Shown here one piece after another: positions 35,924 to 45,433 of a stretch of DNA of 64,000 nucleotides. Every line of letters begins with the position of its first letter. Position 1 is the stretch's first letter. Below the pieces are notes generated by a model. The model was not told the origin of the DNA, did no database searches, and saw only the letters and a program-made list of their open reading frames with translations. The stretch is from Sulfuriroseicoccus oceanibius. Its GTDB lineage: Bacteria > Verrucomicrobiota > Verrucomicrobiia > Verrucomicrobiales > SLCJ01. The stretch is taken from the NCBI RefSeq assembly GCF_010681825.2, contig NZ_CP066776.1, positions 3,224,001 to 3,288,000 on the forward strand, read 5' to 3'. The position numbers and the translations under genes are program-made.

Positions 35924-38900
35924 ATGCCACGCACCCTTGCGCCGAGCGCGCTTCTGGCCCTGTTCCTCACCCTCGTGACCTGGGCGGTCGCCGCACCTCA
36001 AACCTTCACCCAGGAGGTTACCCACGAAGGCAAAACCTACACCATGCAGCTGCAGCGCGTGGACCTGAGGAGCGAAAACTTCGAACTCCTCTCCCAGAAT
36101 GCGAGCGGCGGTTACGACACCATTTCCGTCGTCGAGGAGCGTTCGTATCTTGGTTCCGTCGACGGCTACCCCGGCGCGGTTTCGTGCGGCATCCTCAAAG
36201 ACAACGGCACCTTCGCCGGCGCGATCTACTTCGACCGTGGGGTCACATTCTTCACCGACGACAACAAGGTCCGCTACGTCCGCGCTGGAGACTACGGGAC
36301 GTTCACTAACTTCAAGTTTTCCACCACACCAACCGTCAGCGCCGGCCAGGCAGGCACCACGACCTACGGCTACGAACTCGCCATCGACGTCGACTACAAC
36401 TACTTCCTCGAGGCAGGCAGCAACCACGCCTCTGCGTTCGAGACCATCGAACTCTCAGTCGGCCTGATGCGCGCCATTTACATGCGCGACGCCCTGTTGC
36501 GCCCGTACCTTGGTCGCGTCGTCATCCGCGCATCCCTCGACCACGACCCCTACACCGGGCTCAACCAAGCCGTCTACCTCAACAAGGTTCGTGACGAATG
36601 GCAGGCCAACCACCTCAGCACCACCAACCCGGACCTCGTCGCCGGCATCTCCCCGACCAAGATCGGCGGCGGCCTCGCCATGGTCGGAAATGTCGGCCAA
36701 ACCAACCGCTACTCGGTGAACCAAAGCGGCTCCGGTATCTTTGACGTCGTCCTGCGCCACGAAATCGGCCACAACTGGGGCTCCCTCCACAGTGTCGGCG
36801 GTAACCCGGAAGGCACCGGACTCATGGGAGGCAACCAGCCAGGGCGCTTCAGCGGTCCTGAACTCTTCATCGTTCTCAACCACCGCGACTCCCGCATCGC
36901 ACTCGGCGGCATCCTCGACGACGAAGGCACGTTCTCCGACGTCGAGCTCCCACCATACGCCAGCCTTGACACACTGACGTTCGACCAACCACGCGACATC
37001 TCGCTCGACATCGACGTGCTCGCCAACGACCACGATGCCAACGGCCAAGCCATCACGCTCACCTCATTCCATTCCAAATCCAACCGGGGCGGCACCATCA
37101 CCCGCAACGGCGACCGCCTCACCTACACCGCGCCGAATGGCTACGCCACTGGCTCCGACTGGTTCCTCTACACCATCGAAGACTCCACCGGCAGAACCGC
37201 TACCGGCGCAGTAGTGGTCAAACTGGCCGCTCCGGAATCCTCGCTCAAGCTCCACTTCCCTCTGGACGAAACCTCCGGCGACACCGCCGCAGACGCATCC
37301 CCATTCGGCAATTCCGGCCTGACCATGAACACCAACTTCACCAATGCATCCGCACCTGGTAAGTACGGCAACGCCATTAATCTTAGCGGAAGCTTCCAGC
37401 GTATCCGCACCAACGACCTCGACATCAATAGCAACACCGTCACCCTCACCGCGTGGATCAAATCCGCCCCAAACCAAAACGCGAGGGCAGGTATCATCAT
37501 CGACACGAATTCCGGCTCCGGCCTCCACTTGGGCCCCGACCGCGAACTCCGCTACTCCTGGAACAACGACAAGTCCAACTGGAACTCCGGACTCACGCCA
37601 CCCCTCGGCGTCTGGACATTCGTCGCACTCGTCTTGGAACCCAATCAAGCCACCATCCACATGGACAGCGGCTCCGGGCTTCAGTCGGCCAGCCACACGA
37701 CCACCCACGATCCGGCGGACTTCGGCCACCTCGAAATCGGCATCGACGGACGCGATGCCAACACCCGTATGTTCCTCGGCAGCATCGATGACGTGCGCAT
37801 CTACGAGGACACTCTGGATGCCGCCCAGCTTGCGACAATCGCCTCCGGTGGCGGTGCCTCGAACCCATCTCCATTCCATCAGGCGTGGGGCGTTCCTCCG
37901 ACCGATCTGAGCTGGTCCGCGCCTGCGGGAGCCATCCGTTACCACGTCTACCTCGGCACCGACCGCGACGCCGTGGCCAACGCCACATCCACCTCACCGG
38001 AGTACCTCGGCAGCGTCACAACCCCAACGTTCAGCAACCCGCCCACCAACGCCAAAACCACGTACTTCTGGCGGGTAGACACAGAAAATGCCACCGCCAC
38101 CGTCACTGGCGAGGTTTGGCAGTTCACCCGCAACGGCGAATCACTCCTCTCAATCGCAAACCACAGCTTTGAAGAAGGCCCTCAGGGGCTTGTCACTCCG
38201 ATCGGCTGGGCGGCTGCTGCCGGATCGTTGGTGGATGTGGTTCCAGGCGGCACGCACGGCACTCAGTTCGTCTCGCTCGCCCGTGGCACAACTCTGTCAC
38301 AAGACACCAACCACACCCTCACCGGCGGCGAAACCCTCACCTTCCACGTCGACACCAACCTGGACAACGCTCGCAAAATCCAACTGCTGGCGAAAAACGG
38401 CGCAACCTACACCGTGCTCAGCGAAACCGATGGATCAGGTGGCGACCCGATCGGCTCCGGCAAATGGCCGACCATCACCATGCAACACACCGTCGCTCCA
38501 TCGGTCAACGGCCAAAAACTCGCACTGCGCATCCTCAGCCCAAGTGGCTGGACACAGTACGACAACGTCCGCATCCGCACCTCAAGCCCGGTCGGCACCG
38601 CCCCAACCTGGACAACGTCCGCCATCCAGTTCAGCGACACCGAGGAAAACTCGGCCGTCTCCGGCTCTCTCGCATCGTTGGCATCGGACGCCGACAACGA
38701 CACCCTCACCTTCACCAAAGTCAGCGGACCGGAGTGGCTGACCGTCGCCAATGACGGCACCCTCAGCGGCACGCCACGTATCGCCGACATCGGCACCAAC
38801 ACGTGGCAAGTCGCCGTCACCGACAGGCTCACCACCCCGGTGGTCGCCACGTTGACCATCGATGTCACCGACCAACCGGAAGCCCCGGTTTGGCTCAGCA

Positions 38901-40012
38901 ACCCGGTAGTAGCGCGCCAGGCCACCGCCCGCGCCCCCTACTCGGCAACCATCGCAGCCAACGCAACCGACCCGGATCACGACGACAGCTTGACCTTCTC
39001 CAAGGTCGATGGCCCAGCTTGGCTTACCATCGCCGCGGACGGGGCAATCGAAGGAATGCCGGGCATTGATGACGCCGGCACCAACACATTCACCGTGCGC
39101 GCAACCGACAGCACCGGCCTCAGCGCCTCCGCCACACTGAACATCGAAGTCAGCTCAAGTCTGCACATGCTCTTCAGCGACGATTTCGAGCGCGCCACCG
39201 GCACCGCCATCAACAACGGATGGACCAAGTCAGTGAATGACTCGCGCATCTACGCGACCGGCAACGGCGCTACCAAAACGGTCATTTCAACGGCATCAGG
39301 CGCCCCATTCACCATCACCAACGAAACCGCTGGCACCTTCGCAGCCCACCAGACCTATGAGCTGAAGTGGAACGCAGCCCGCGCAGCCAGTGCCAATGGA
39401 TCGCTGATCTATGAAGTACAAATCGGCACACTGAGCGGATCCACCTTCACTCCGCTCGCCTCCCGAACTGGCACGATCAATGGATTGAACATCACTTCAA
39501 AATCCGCCGGCCCATCCGTGGTCTACACCGCCAATGCCGCCGACGCCGGAAAACGTATCGCCATCCGTTTCTCAACACTCGCCAACAGCGCGTCCTGGGT
39601 CGGGTTCGACGATATCTCTCTCGTTCACAACGCGGAGTACGACGGCGACAACGACGGCATCACCGACGCATGGGAAGCCGCCAACGGCCTCGACCCATCG
39701 ATCAACGACGCCAATGCGGATACCGATGGCGACGGCGTGACCAACCTTGATGAGTTCGCCAACGACACCCGGCCGAACGACGCCAACTCCGCCCCACGCT
39801 TCCGCCTCGACCTCAGCTCGGGCACGCCGCAGTTGGAGTTCGGCTCATCCGCCAACCGCCGCTACACCGTCTTCTTCAGCGACACTCTGGCCACCGACAG
39901 CTGGCAGCCACTGCACACACCCGCCAGAGGCAATGGCAGCACCATGCGCGTCAGCGACCCGTCCGCCACCACGACCCATCGTTTCTACCGTCTCGAGACG
40001 GACTTGCCATAA
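35924..40012 (+). CDS. very large secreted metzincin protease with Ig-like, LamG and C-terminal calcium-type repeats
   Basis: 1362 residues with a signal peptide (about 1-24). The catalytic domain shows HEIGHNWGSLH at 279-289, an exact metzincin HExxHxxGxxH zinc motif; an N-terminal propeptide-like region precedes it. Then an Ig/cadherin-like domain (about 350-435), LamG (about 440-645), an FN3-like stretch (650-735), a galactose-binding-like stretch (740-880), two cadherin-like domains (LTFTKVSGPEWLTVANDGTLSGTP, about 890-1080), another beta domain and thrombospondin type 3-like Asp repeats (NADTDGDGVTNLDEF, about 1243-1285) before a C-terminal beta module ending RFYRLETDLP. Substrate unknown. 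Followed by a terminator. Confidence 0.88.
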   Translation: MPRTLAPSALLALFLTLVTWAVAAPQTFTQEVTHEGKTYTMQLQRVDLRSENFELLSQNASGGYDTISVVEERSYLGSVDGYPGAVSCGILKDNGTFAGAIYFDRGVTFFTDDNKVRYVRAGDYGTFTNFKFSTTPTVSAGQAGTTTYGYELAIDVDYNYFLEAGSNHASAFETIELSVGLMRAIYMRDALLRPYLGRVVIRASLDHDPYTGLNQAVYLNKVRDEWQANHLSTTNPDLVAGISPTKIGGGLAMVGNVGQTNRYSVNQSGSGIFDVVLRHEIGHNWGSLHSVGGNPEGTGLMGGNQPGRFSGPELFIVLNHRDSRIALGGILDDEGTFSDVELPPYASLDTLTFDQPRDISLDIDVLANDHDANGQAITLTSFHSKSNRGGTITRNGDRLTYTAPNGYATGSDWFLYTIEDSTGRTATGAVVVKLAAPESSLKLHFPLDETSGDTAADASPFGNSGLTMNTNFTNASAPGKYGNAINLSGSFQRIRTNDLDINSNTVTLTAWIKSAPNQNARAGIIIDTNSGSGLHLGPDRELRYSWNNDKSNWNSGLTPPLGVWTFVALVLEPNQATIHMDSGSGLQSASHTTTHDPADFGHLEIGIDGRDANTRMFLGSIDDVRIYEDTLDAAQLATIASGGGASNPSPFHQAWGVPPTDLSWSAPAGAIRYHVYLGTDRDAVANATSTSPEYLGSVTTPTFSNPPTNAKTTYFWRVDTENATATVTGEVWQFTRNGESLLSIANHSFEEGPQGLVTPIGWAAAAGSLVDVVPGGTHGTQFVSLARGTTLSQDTNHTLTGGETLTFHVDTNLDNARKIQLLAKNGATYTVLSETDGSGGDPIGSGKWPTITMQHTVAPSVNGQKLALRILSPSGWTQYDNVRIRTSSPVGTAPTWTTSAIQFSDTEENSAVSGSLASLASDADNDTLTFTKVSGPEWLTVANDGTLSGTPRIADIGTNTWQVAVTDRLTTPVVATLTIDVTDQPEAPVWLSNPVVARQATARAPYSATIAANATDPDHDDSLTFSKVDGPAWLTIAADGAIEGMPGIDDAGTNTFTVRATDSTGLSASATLNIEVSSSLHMLFSDDFERATGTAINNGWTKSVNDSRIYATGNGATKTVISTASGAPFTITNETAGTFAAHQTYELKWNAARAASANGSLIYEVQIGTLSGSTFTPLASRTGTINGLNITSKSAGPSVVYTANAADAGKRIAIRFSTLANSASWVGFDDISLVHNAEYDGDNDGITDAWEAANGLDPSINDANADTDGDGVTNLDEFANDTRPNDANSAPRFRLDLSSGTPQLEFGSSANRRYTVFFSDTLATDSWQPLHTPARGNGSTMRVSDPSATTTHRFYRLETDLP

Positions 40013-40026
40013 ACGAATCCCCGCCG

Positions 40027-40068
40027 ATACGCCCGTCTCCCCCCCGGAGGCGGGCGTATTTTTTTTCG
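40027..40068 (+). terminator. intrinsic terminator after the metalloprotease
   Basis: Hairpin ATACGCCCG ... CGGGCGTAT followed by TTTTTTTT, 14 bp past the stop. Confidence 0.92.
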
Positions 40069-40195
40069 GTGCAACGCACACCTTAGAAAACACCTGTAAT
40101 TTGGTGATAGATCCGCACTCAGCCAAACGTCAAGCTGCGCGCATCACATCCCTCCACCGAGGGCCGCAACAATTCTCAACCGATCGCCTCTGAAA

Positions 40196-42511
40196 ATGAA
40201 CCCACTCACCTACGTAGCTATCGCCGCCAGTTCGGTTCTATCTGCATTCGCTGGCTCCCAATTCAACGAATATTGGGAGTTCCAAAAAGGAGACGAAGCG
40301 ACTCAATGGCAGCACGTGACTCTCCCACACACAGCCCACCTGGAACCTTACATTTCCAATGACATGTGGATGGGTGAATGCCGCTACCGCAAGAGCTTTG
40401 AGTTCAAGCCAGAGTGGCAGGGCAAGCGAGTTGCACTCCAATTCGAAGGTGCCATGGGGATTGCCACCGTCTCGCTCAATGGCAAGGAGCTAGACAAACA
40501 CATCGGCGGGTACATCGGCTTCGAAGTAGAACTTACCGACCACCTCCAACCAGGCAAAAACCTGCTCGAAGTCACGCTCGACAACCGGGAAAACCCAGAC
40601 TACCCGCCGGGCAAATCCTACCGCACGCTCGACTTTGCCTGGTTCAGCGGAATCTACCGCAATGTCCACCTCGTTGTCACAGACAAGCTGCACATCAGCA
40701 ATGCCATCGCCGCCAATCAGCCCGCAGGCGGCGGCATCTTCGTCACCTACCCCGAGGTTAGCACCGAATCCGCTACCATTCAGATCAAGACGCACGTGGT
40801 CAATGATCACGCCGAAAACCGCACGCTGCAGGTCGACCAAAGCCTGTGGCTCGACGGCCAACGTCTCACAGGCAGCCGTAGCGATGCTCTCACTCTGGCC
40901 CCTGAGTCCGACCAACACGTCACCCAACAGCTCCAGCTCGAAAACCCGCTGCTCTGGTCACCGCAAGCCCCCAACCTCTACACCCTGAAAACCCAGCTCC
41001 TCGCCGACGACCAATCCGTCGTCCACGAGGAGACCCAAAAGATCGGCGTCCGCACGATCTCCTACTCTGCCGATGGCTTTGTCCTTAATGGCAAAAACTT
41101 CTTCCAACGCGGAACCAACCGCCACCAGGAGTTTCCCTACATCGGATACGCAGCCTCTGACGAGGCCCAGTACCGCGACGCGGTGAAGATCAAAGAAGCC
41201 GGCTTCGATATCGTACGCATCTCCCACTACCCTCAGTCTCCTGCCTTCATGCGCGCCTGCGACGAACTCGGACTGATGACCATCAACTGCATCACAGGGT
41301 GGCAATTCTTCAAGGATGGTGAATTCGCCAAACACTCGCTGCAGGAAGGACGCGACCTCATCCGCCGCGACCGCAACCACCCAAGCGTCGTACTTTGGGA
41401 AATCAGCCTCAACGAAACCCACGTACCAAGCGAATTCCTCGCCCAACAACACGCGATCGTCGACGAAGAATACCCAGGTGACCAGAGCTTCAGCGGATCG
41501 TGGAAGGACGGCCCGCATGACGTCTTCCTCCCGGCACGCCAACACGGCAAAGGCCCGAAGTTCTGGGACGATTGGGAGAACAACGGGAAACCTGCATTCA
41601 CCGCGGAGTACGGCGATTGGGAGTACTACGCCCAAGCCGCTGCCAACTTCAACCAGCACGGGTCGAAGGAACTCAAAAAGGAGGAGTCCACCAGCCGCCA
41701 ACTGCGCAAACACGGCGAAAAACGTCTGCTCCAACAAGCCCTGAACTATCAGGAGTCACACAACCAGAACCTGCGTGGCAAGTCGATCATCGGCGATGCC
41801 AATTGGTTGATGTTCGACTACAACCGAGGCTACGCCAACGACCACTGCTCGTCCGGTGTGATGGATCTGATGCGCCTGCCCAAGTTTGCCTACTACTTCT
41901 ACCGCAGCCAGCGCCCGGCGCATGAAGCAAGCGATCGCTTCTCATCCGGCCCGATGGTCTTCGCCGCGACCTACTGGCAAACGGATTCCAGCCCGCATGT
42001 GCGCGTTTTCTCCAACTGTGAATCGGTGACTGCCTACCTCAATGGCAAAAAAGTCGCCACCCAAACGCCGGATGACGATCAGTTCAGCACCCACCTCAAC
42101 CACCCGCCGTTTACCTTCGACTTTGGTCAGTTCACGCCAGGCGAGCTGCGCTTCGTCGGACACATCGACGGCAAACCCGTTGCCGAACATCGCGTCAACA
42201 CTCCGGGTGAGCCTGCCTCACTAGCACTTCAAGTCGACGAAAGCGGTAAACCTCTGGTCGCCGATGGCAATGACTTTGTCTTCGTCTACGCCTCGGTCGT
42301 CGACGCGAAGGGAACCGTAGTCCCAACCGCCAACCACACCATCCGCTTTGACGTCCAGGGCGGGCAGGTCGTTGGACCATCCACAGTCACAGCAGAGGCC
42401 GGAACCCAGGGCGTGCTGGTCCGAGCCAACCCTCACGCAGGTTCGGTTCGTGTCACCGCCAGTGCCGAAGGCATCGTGGAAACCGCTACCGAAATCCAGA
42501 CTGCCAAGTAG
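40196..42511 (+). CDS. secreted GH2-family glycoside hydrolase (beta-galactosidase-like)
   Basis: 771 residues with a signal peptide (about 1-19). GH2 order: sugar-binding jelly roll (about 25-180; ECRYRKSFEF, VSLNGKELDKHIGGYIGF, FSGIYRNVHLV), Ig-like domain (185-290), TIM barrel (FFQRGTNRHQEFPYIG onward). Acid/base Glu407 in WEISLNETH, nucleophile Glu471 in FTAEYGDWE. A C-terminal Ig-like domain (about 660-770) follows. The specificity is open; GH2 includes beta-galactosidases, glucuronidases and mannosidases. Standing between two sulfatases, it probably takes part in degrading a sulfated galactan-type glycan (inferred). The words ACCTGTAAT occur upstream here (40092) and before the next gene (42574). 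Confidence 0.9.
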   Translation: MNPLTYVAIAASSVLSAFAGSQFNEYWEFQKGDEATQWQHVTLPHTAHLEPYISNDMWMGECRYRKSFEFKPEWQGKRVALQFEGAMGIATVSLNGKELDKHIGGYIGFEVELTDHLQPGKNLLEVTLDNRENPDYPPGKSYRTLDFAWFSGIYRNVHLVVTDKLHISNAIAANQPAGGGIFVTYPEVSTESATIQIKTHVVNDHAENRTLQVDQSLWLDGQRLTGSRSDALTLAPESDQHVTQQLQLENPLLWSPQAPNLYTLKTQLLADDQSVVHEETQKIGVRTISYSADGFVLNGKNFFQRGTNRHQEFPYIGYAASDEAQYRDAVKIKEAGFDIVRISHYPQSPAFMRACDELGLMTINCITGWQFFKDGEFAKHSLQEGRDLIRRDRNHPSVVLWEISLNETHVPSEFLAQQHAIVDEEYPGDQSFSGSWKDGPHDVFLPARQHGKGPKFWDDWENNGKPAFTAEYGDWEYYAQAAANFNQHGSKELKKEESTSRQLRKHGEKRLLQQALNYQESHNQNLRGKSIIGDANWLMFDYNRGYANDHCSSGVMDLMRLPKFAYYFYRSQRPAHEASDRFSSGPMVFAATYWQTDSSPHVRVFSNCESVTAYLNGKKVATQTPDDDQFSTHLNHPPFTFDFGQFTPGELRFVGHIDGKPVAEHRVNTPGEPASLALQVDESGKPLVADGNDFVFVYASVVDAKGTVVPTANHTIRFDVQGGQVVGPSTVTAEAGTQGVLVRANPHAGSVRVTASAEGIVETATEIQTAK

Positions 42512-42625
42512 TCACTTAGCGCGAGTGCCCCACCAATCTGCACAAGCCACAGCCTGGCCTTCCCATTTACATAACCTGTAATACCATGGGGGCCAAAGCT
42601 CATCTGGTAGCAAGCCCTTTCCGTC

Positions 42626-44626
42626 ATGCTCAAACGTCTCGTTCTCTTCCTCGCCACCGCCGCCTGCCTCCACGCAGCCGAAAAGCCCAACATCATCCTC
42701 GTCCTGGTAGACGACCTCGGCTACGGAGACCTCTACTCGCTCCACCAGCACAAACGGGACACCAACGGCAACCGAGTCATCGATGAAGGCGAGCAACCAT
42801 TCATCAACACACCACACCTCGACCAAATGGCGGAACAAGGGGCGTTGATGACCCGCCATTACACCAGCGCTCCCGTCTGCGCCCCCGCCCGTGGGTCACT
42901 CATCCAAGGCCGCGACCAAGGCCACGCCAACATCCGCAACAACGACTTCGATAAACCCATCGCGGACAACCACACGCTGGCAACCGTTCTGAAACAAGCA
43001 GGTTACACCACCGCAGTCATCGGCAAATGGGGTGTCGGCGGCCGCAAGCCTCCTTACACCGCCCACCCGAATGACCGTGGGTTCGACTACTTCTACGGCT
43101 ACATGGAGCACCTCCATGGTCACCAGCACTACCCGCTCAATGGCGGCACCGTGATGGAGCAGAAAAAGCCCGTCACCCGTGGGCTCGACCACGCCTACAC
43201 CACCGATTTGTTCACCGCGCGGGCCAAGAAGTTCATCATCGACCAACGCAAGGCCGGCACCGATCCCTTCTTCCTCTACCTCGCGCTCGACACCCCTCAC
43301 GCCCAGCTCCAGGTACCGACCCAGCCATTCCCCGAGGGCCTCGGACTCAAGGGCGGACTGAAATGGCCGCTCAACACAAACTCCGGCACCAACGATTCTT
43401 TCATCCACCCGGACTACACCGCGCTCACCAACCCGGCCGCCAAACGCCACGCCACCATGGTCCGCCGCATCGACCAGTGCATGGGCGATTTGCTCGCCAC
43501 CCTGCGTGACCTCAATATCGCCGACAACACACTCGTCGTCTTCACATCGGACAACGGCACACACGACGAAGCCGGAGCAGGCAACCTCGGCGTCGCCTAC
43601 CGCCCGCAACTCTTTGAATCGTTCGGCGAACTCGACGGCATCAAGCGCGACCACTGGGAAGGCGGCATCCGCGTCCCAACCATCGCCTGGTGGCCACAGC
43701 ACATCCCGGCCAACCAACCATCCACCCGCCCGTCCGCATTCTGGGACTGGCTACCTACCTTCGCCGATGCCGCAGGCCTCACCCCGCCCGCCTGGACCAA
43801 TGGTGTCTCGCTGGTTCCCGAGCTCACTGGCAAAGGCGAACAACAGGACAAAGGCTACCTCTACTTCGAATACGCGGTCGGCGGTGCAACCCCTGGCTAT
43901 GAGCAGTTCCACCCATCCCACCGCGGCGCACAGCGCGGCCAGATGCAGTCGATCATGCTCACCCACACCGACGGCAAGAATTACAAAGGCGTGCGCTACA
44001 ATGTGCAAAACCACAGCCAGCCATTCCGCATCTACAACGTCGATACCGACCCAGGCGAAACCACCGACCTCGCCGCTGAAATGCCGCAACTCCAGCAGCG
44101 CATGAAGGACAAAGTGATGCAGGTCCGCATCAATGGCGACTACCCACGCCCGTACCTGCAGGGACTCATCCCTGCCGTCGAGGTTGGGAGCACAAAGCCT
44201 GGCGTTCACTTCGCTGCCTTCCGCGGCGAGTGGCCATGGGTGCCGCAGTTTTCCACCCTCGAGCCCGTCAAGACCGGCATCGCTCCCGCCCCATCGCTGG
44301 ACCAGGTGAAATGGACACGCGACTTCGGCTTCGAGTTCTCCGGATTGATCGAAATCCCGCAGGACGGTGAGTACACATTCTCACTCAAGTCCTCCGGCCC
44401 GAGCATGCTCTGGATCCACGACTTCCACGCCGTCGACAACGACTTCCACCACGAGCCCGGCAAGGCCGTCACATCACAATCCCTGCGCCTCGCCAAAGGA
44501 CTCCACCCGGTGCGCATCGCCACCACCCACAATGGCGGTAATGCCTCACTTGAGATCACCTGCAACGGCCCGGGAATGGATGGGAAATCCATCCCACTCA
44601 GCGCCTGGAAACACGAAGCTGAGTGA
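42626..44626 (+). CDS. secreted sulfatase with C-terminal PA14 domain
   Basis: 666 residues: signal peptide (MLKRLVLFLATAACLHAAE), sulfatase domain with LVDDLGYGD and the formylglycine motif CAPAR at Cys85, then a C-terminal PA14-like domain (about 530-660). It is a close paralogue of the 31865 sulfatase (TSAPVCAPARGSL, QGRDQGHANIRNN, FDYFYGYMEHL, NTNSGTND shared) but lacks the Ig, LamG and tail modules. Between the metal site and Cys85 is a DTNGNRVIDEGE loop that fits an EF-hand calcium loop. 114 bp after the GH2 gene with no terminator between, so likely cotranscribed. Confidence 0.93.
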   Translation: MLKRLVLFLATAACLHAAEKPNIILVLVDDLGYGDLYSLHQHKRDTNGNRVIDEGEQPFINTPHLDQMAEQGALMTRHYTSAPVCAPARGSLIQGRDQGHANIRNNDFDKPIADNHTLATVLKQAGYTTAVIGKWGVGGRKPPYTAHPNDRGFDYFYGYMEHLHGHQHYPLNGGTVMEQKKPVTRGLDHAYTTDLFTARAKKFIIDQRKAGTDPFFLYLALDTPHAQLQVPTQPFPEGLGLKGGLKWPLNTNSGTNDSFIHPDYTALTNPAAKRHATMVRRIDQCMGDLLATLRDLNIADNTLVVFTSDNGTHDEAGAGNLGVAYRPQLFESFGELDGIKRDHWEGGIRVPTIAWWPQHIPANQPSTRPSAFWDWLPTFADAAGLTPPAWTNGVSLVPELTGKGEQQDKGYLYFEYAVGGATPGYEQFHPSHRGAQRGQMQSIMLTHTDGKNYKGVRYNVQNHSQPFRIYNVDTDPGETTDLAAEMPQLQQRMKDKVMQVRINGDYPRPYLQGLIPAVEVGSTKPGVHFAAFRGEWPWVPQFSTLEPVKTGIAPAPSLDQVKWTRDFGFEFSGLIEIPQDGEYTFSLKSSGPSMLWIHDFHAVDNDFHHEPGKAVTSQSLRLAKGLHPVRIATTHNGGNASLEITCNGPGMDGKSIPLSAWKHEAE

Positions 44627-44712
44627 TAGGTGTCGCCCCGCAAAGCAATTCCCCCAAGATTTTTCGAATAGCTCTTGCGCGCCACTTCTTCCCGACTACC
44701 AGTCAAGACGTT

Positions 44713-45138
44713 ATGGCAAAAGAAACCACACTTATCCTTTTCAAACCTGACGCCGTTGAGAAGAACCTCGTCGGCAAGGTACTCCAGCGCTACGAAGACG
44801 CAGGCTTCACCGTCCGCGGCATCAAAATGATGACCCTCAGCGACGAAATCCTCGCCGAGCACTACGCCCACGTCGCCGACAAGCCATTCTTCCCTGAGAT
44901 CGTTGCCTTCATGCAGCAGACTCCAGTGATCGCTCTCGCCCTCGAAGGCGAAGACGTCATCGCCAAGGTCCGCGACCTGCTTGGACCAACCGACTCGACC
45001 AAAGCTCCTGCCGGCACCATCCGCGGCGACTTCGGCACCGACATGATGACCAATGTCTGCCACGCATCGGACTCTCCTGAGACCGCTGCCGCTGAGCTCA
45101 AGCGCTTCTTCGGCGAAGGCGAAATCTTCGCCCGCTAA
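44713..45138 (+). CDS. ndk: nucleoside diphosphate kinase
   Basis: 141 residues from the ATG at 44713 (MAKETTLILFKPDAVEKNLVG); the longer frame to 44623 overlaps the sulfatase gene. Conserved P-loop-free NDK features: KPDAVE, GPTDSTKAPAGTIRGDFG, and the phospho-histidine His117 in NVCHASDS. Transfers gamma-phosphate among NTPs and NDPs in the cytoplasm. Monocistronic with a strong terminator. Confidence 0.97.
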   Translation: MAKETTLILFKPDAVEKNLVGKVLQRYEDAGFTVRGIKMMTLSDEILAEHYAHVADKPFFPEIVAFMQQTPVIALALEGEDVIAKVRDLLGPTDSTKAPAGTIRGDFGTDMMTNVCHASDSPETAAAELKRFFGEGEIFAR

Positions 45139-45165
45139 TCCAGCGCCACAGATTTTACCAGTTTC

Positions 45166-45208
45166 GATCGGCCGGACGCCCCACCAGGCGCCCGGCCGAT
45201 TTTTTTTG
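45166..45208 (+). terminator. intrinsic terminator after ndk
   Basis: Hairpin ATCGGCCGGACGCC ... GGCGCCCGGCCGAT followed by TTTTTTT. Confidence 0.93.
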
Positions 45209-45309
45209 TGCCTACTCCCCGTGAGTCACGGATCCGCACATCGTCATCGACCACAAAGGCCACCAAGGTTACGTAGACCACAAGAGTGAGGTCGCTCCAT
45301 CGCAACCCG

Positions 45310-45355
45310 CTCGTCCACCATTCCCCGCTGGACCTACGGCACTCCTGCCGTAGCC
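45310..45355. repeat. dispersed hairpin repeat, family A (CTACGGCACTCCTGCCGTAG)
   Basis: CACCATTCCCCGCTGGAC followed by a CTACGGCA-CTCC-TGCCGTAG hairpin. Near-identical copies at 46915-46955; divergent copies with compensated stems at 2118-2158 (ACGACA/TGTCGT) and 35395-35432 (GACGACA/TGTCGTC). Confidence 0.8.
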
Positions 45356-45433
45356 CCACCCACCGGCGCAGCCGCACTTCCTCCCCCACCACAGCCCGAC
45401 AGTCTGGAACGCTGAGAGGTTATGTACGTCAAG

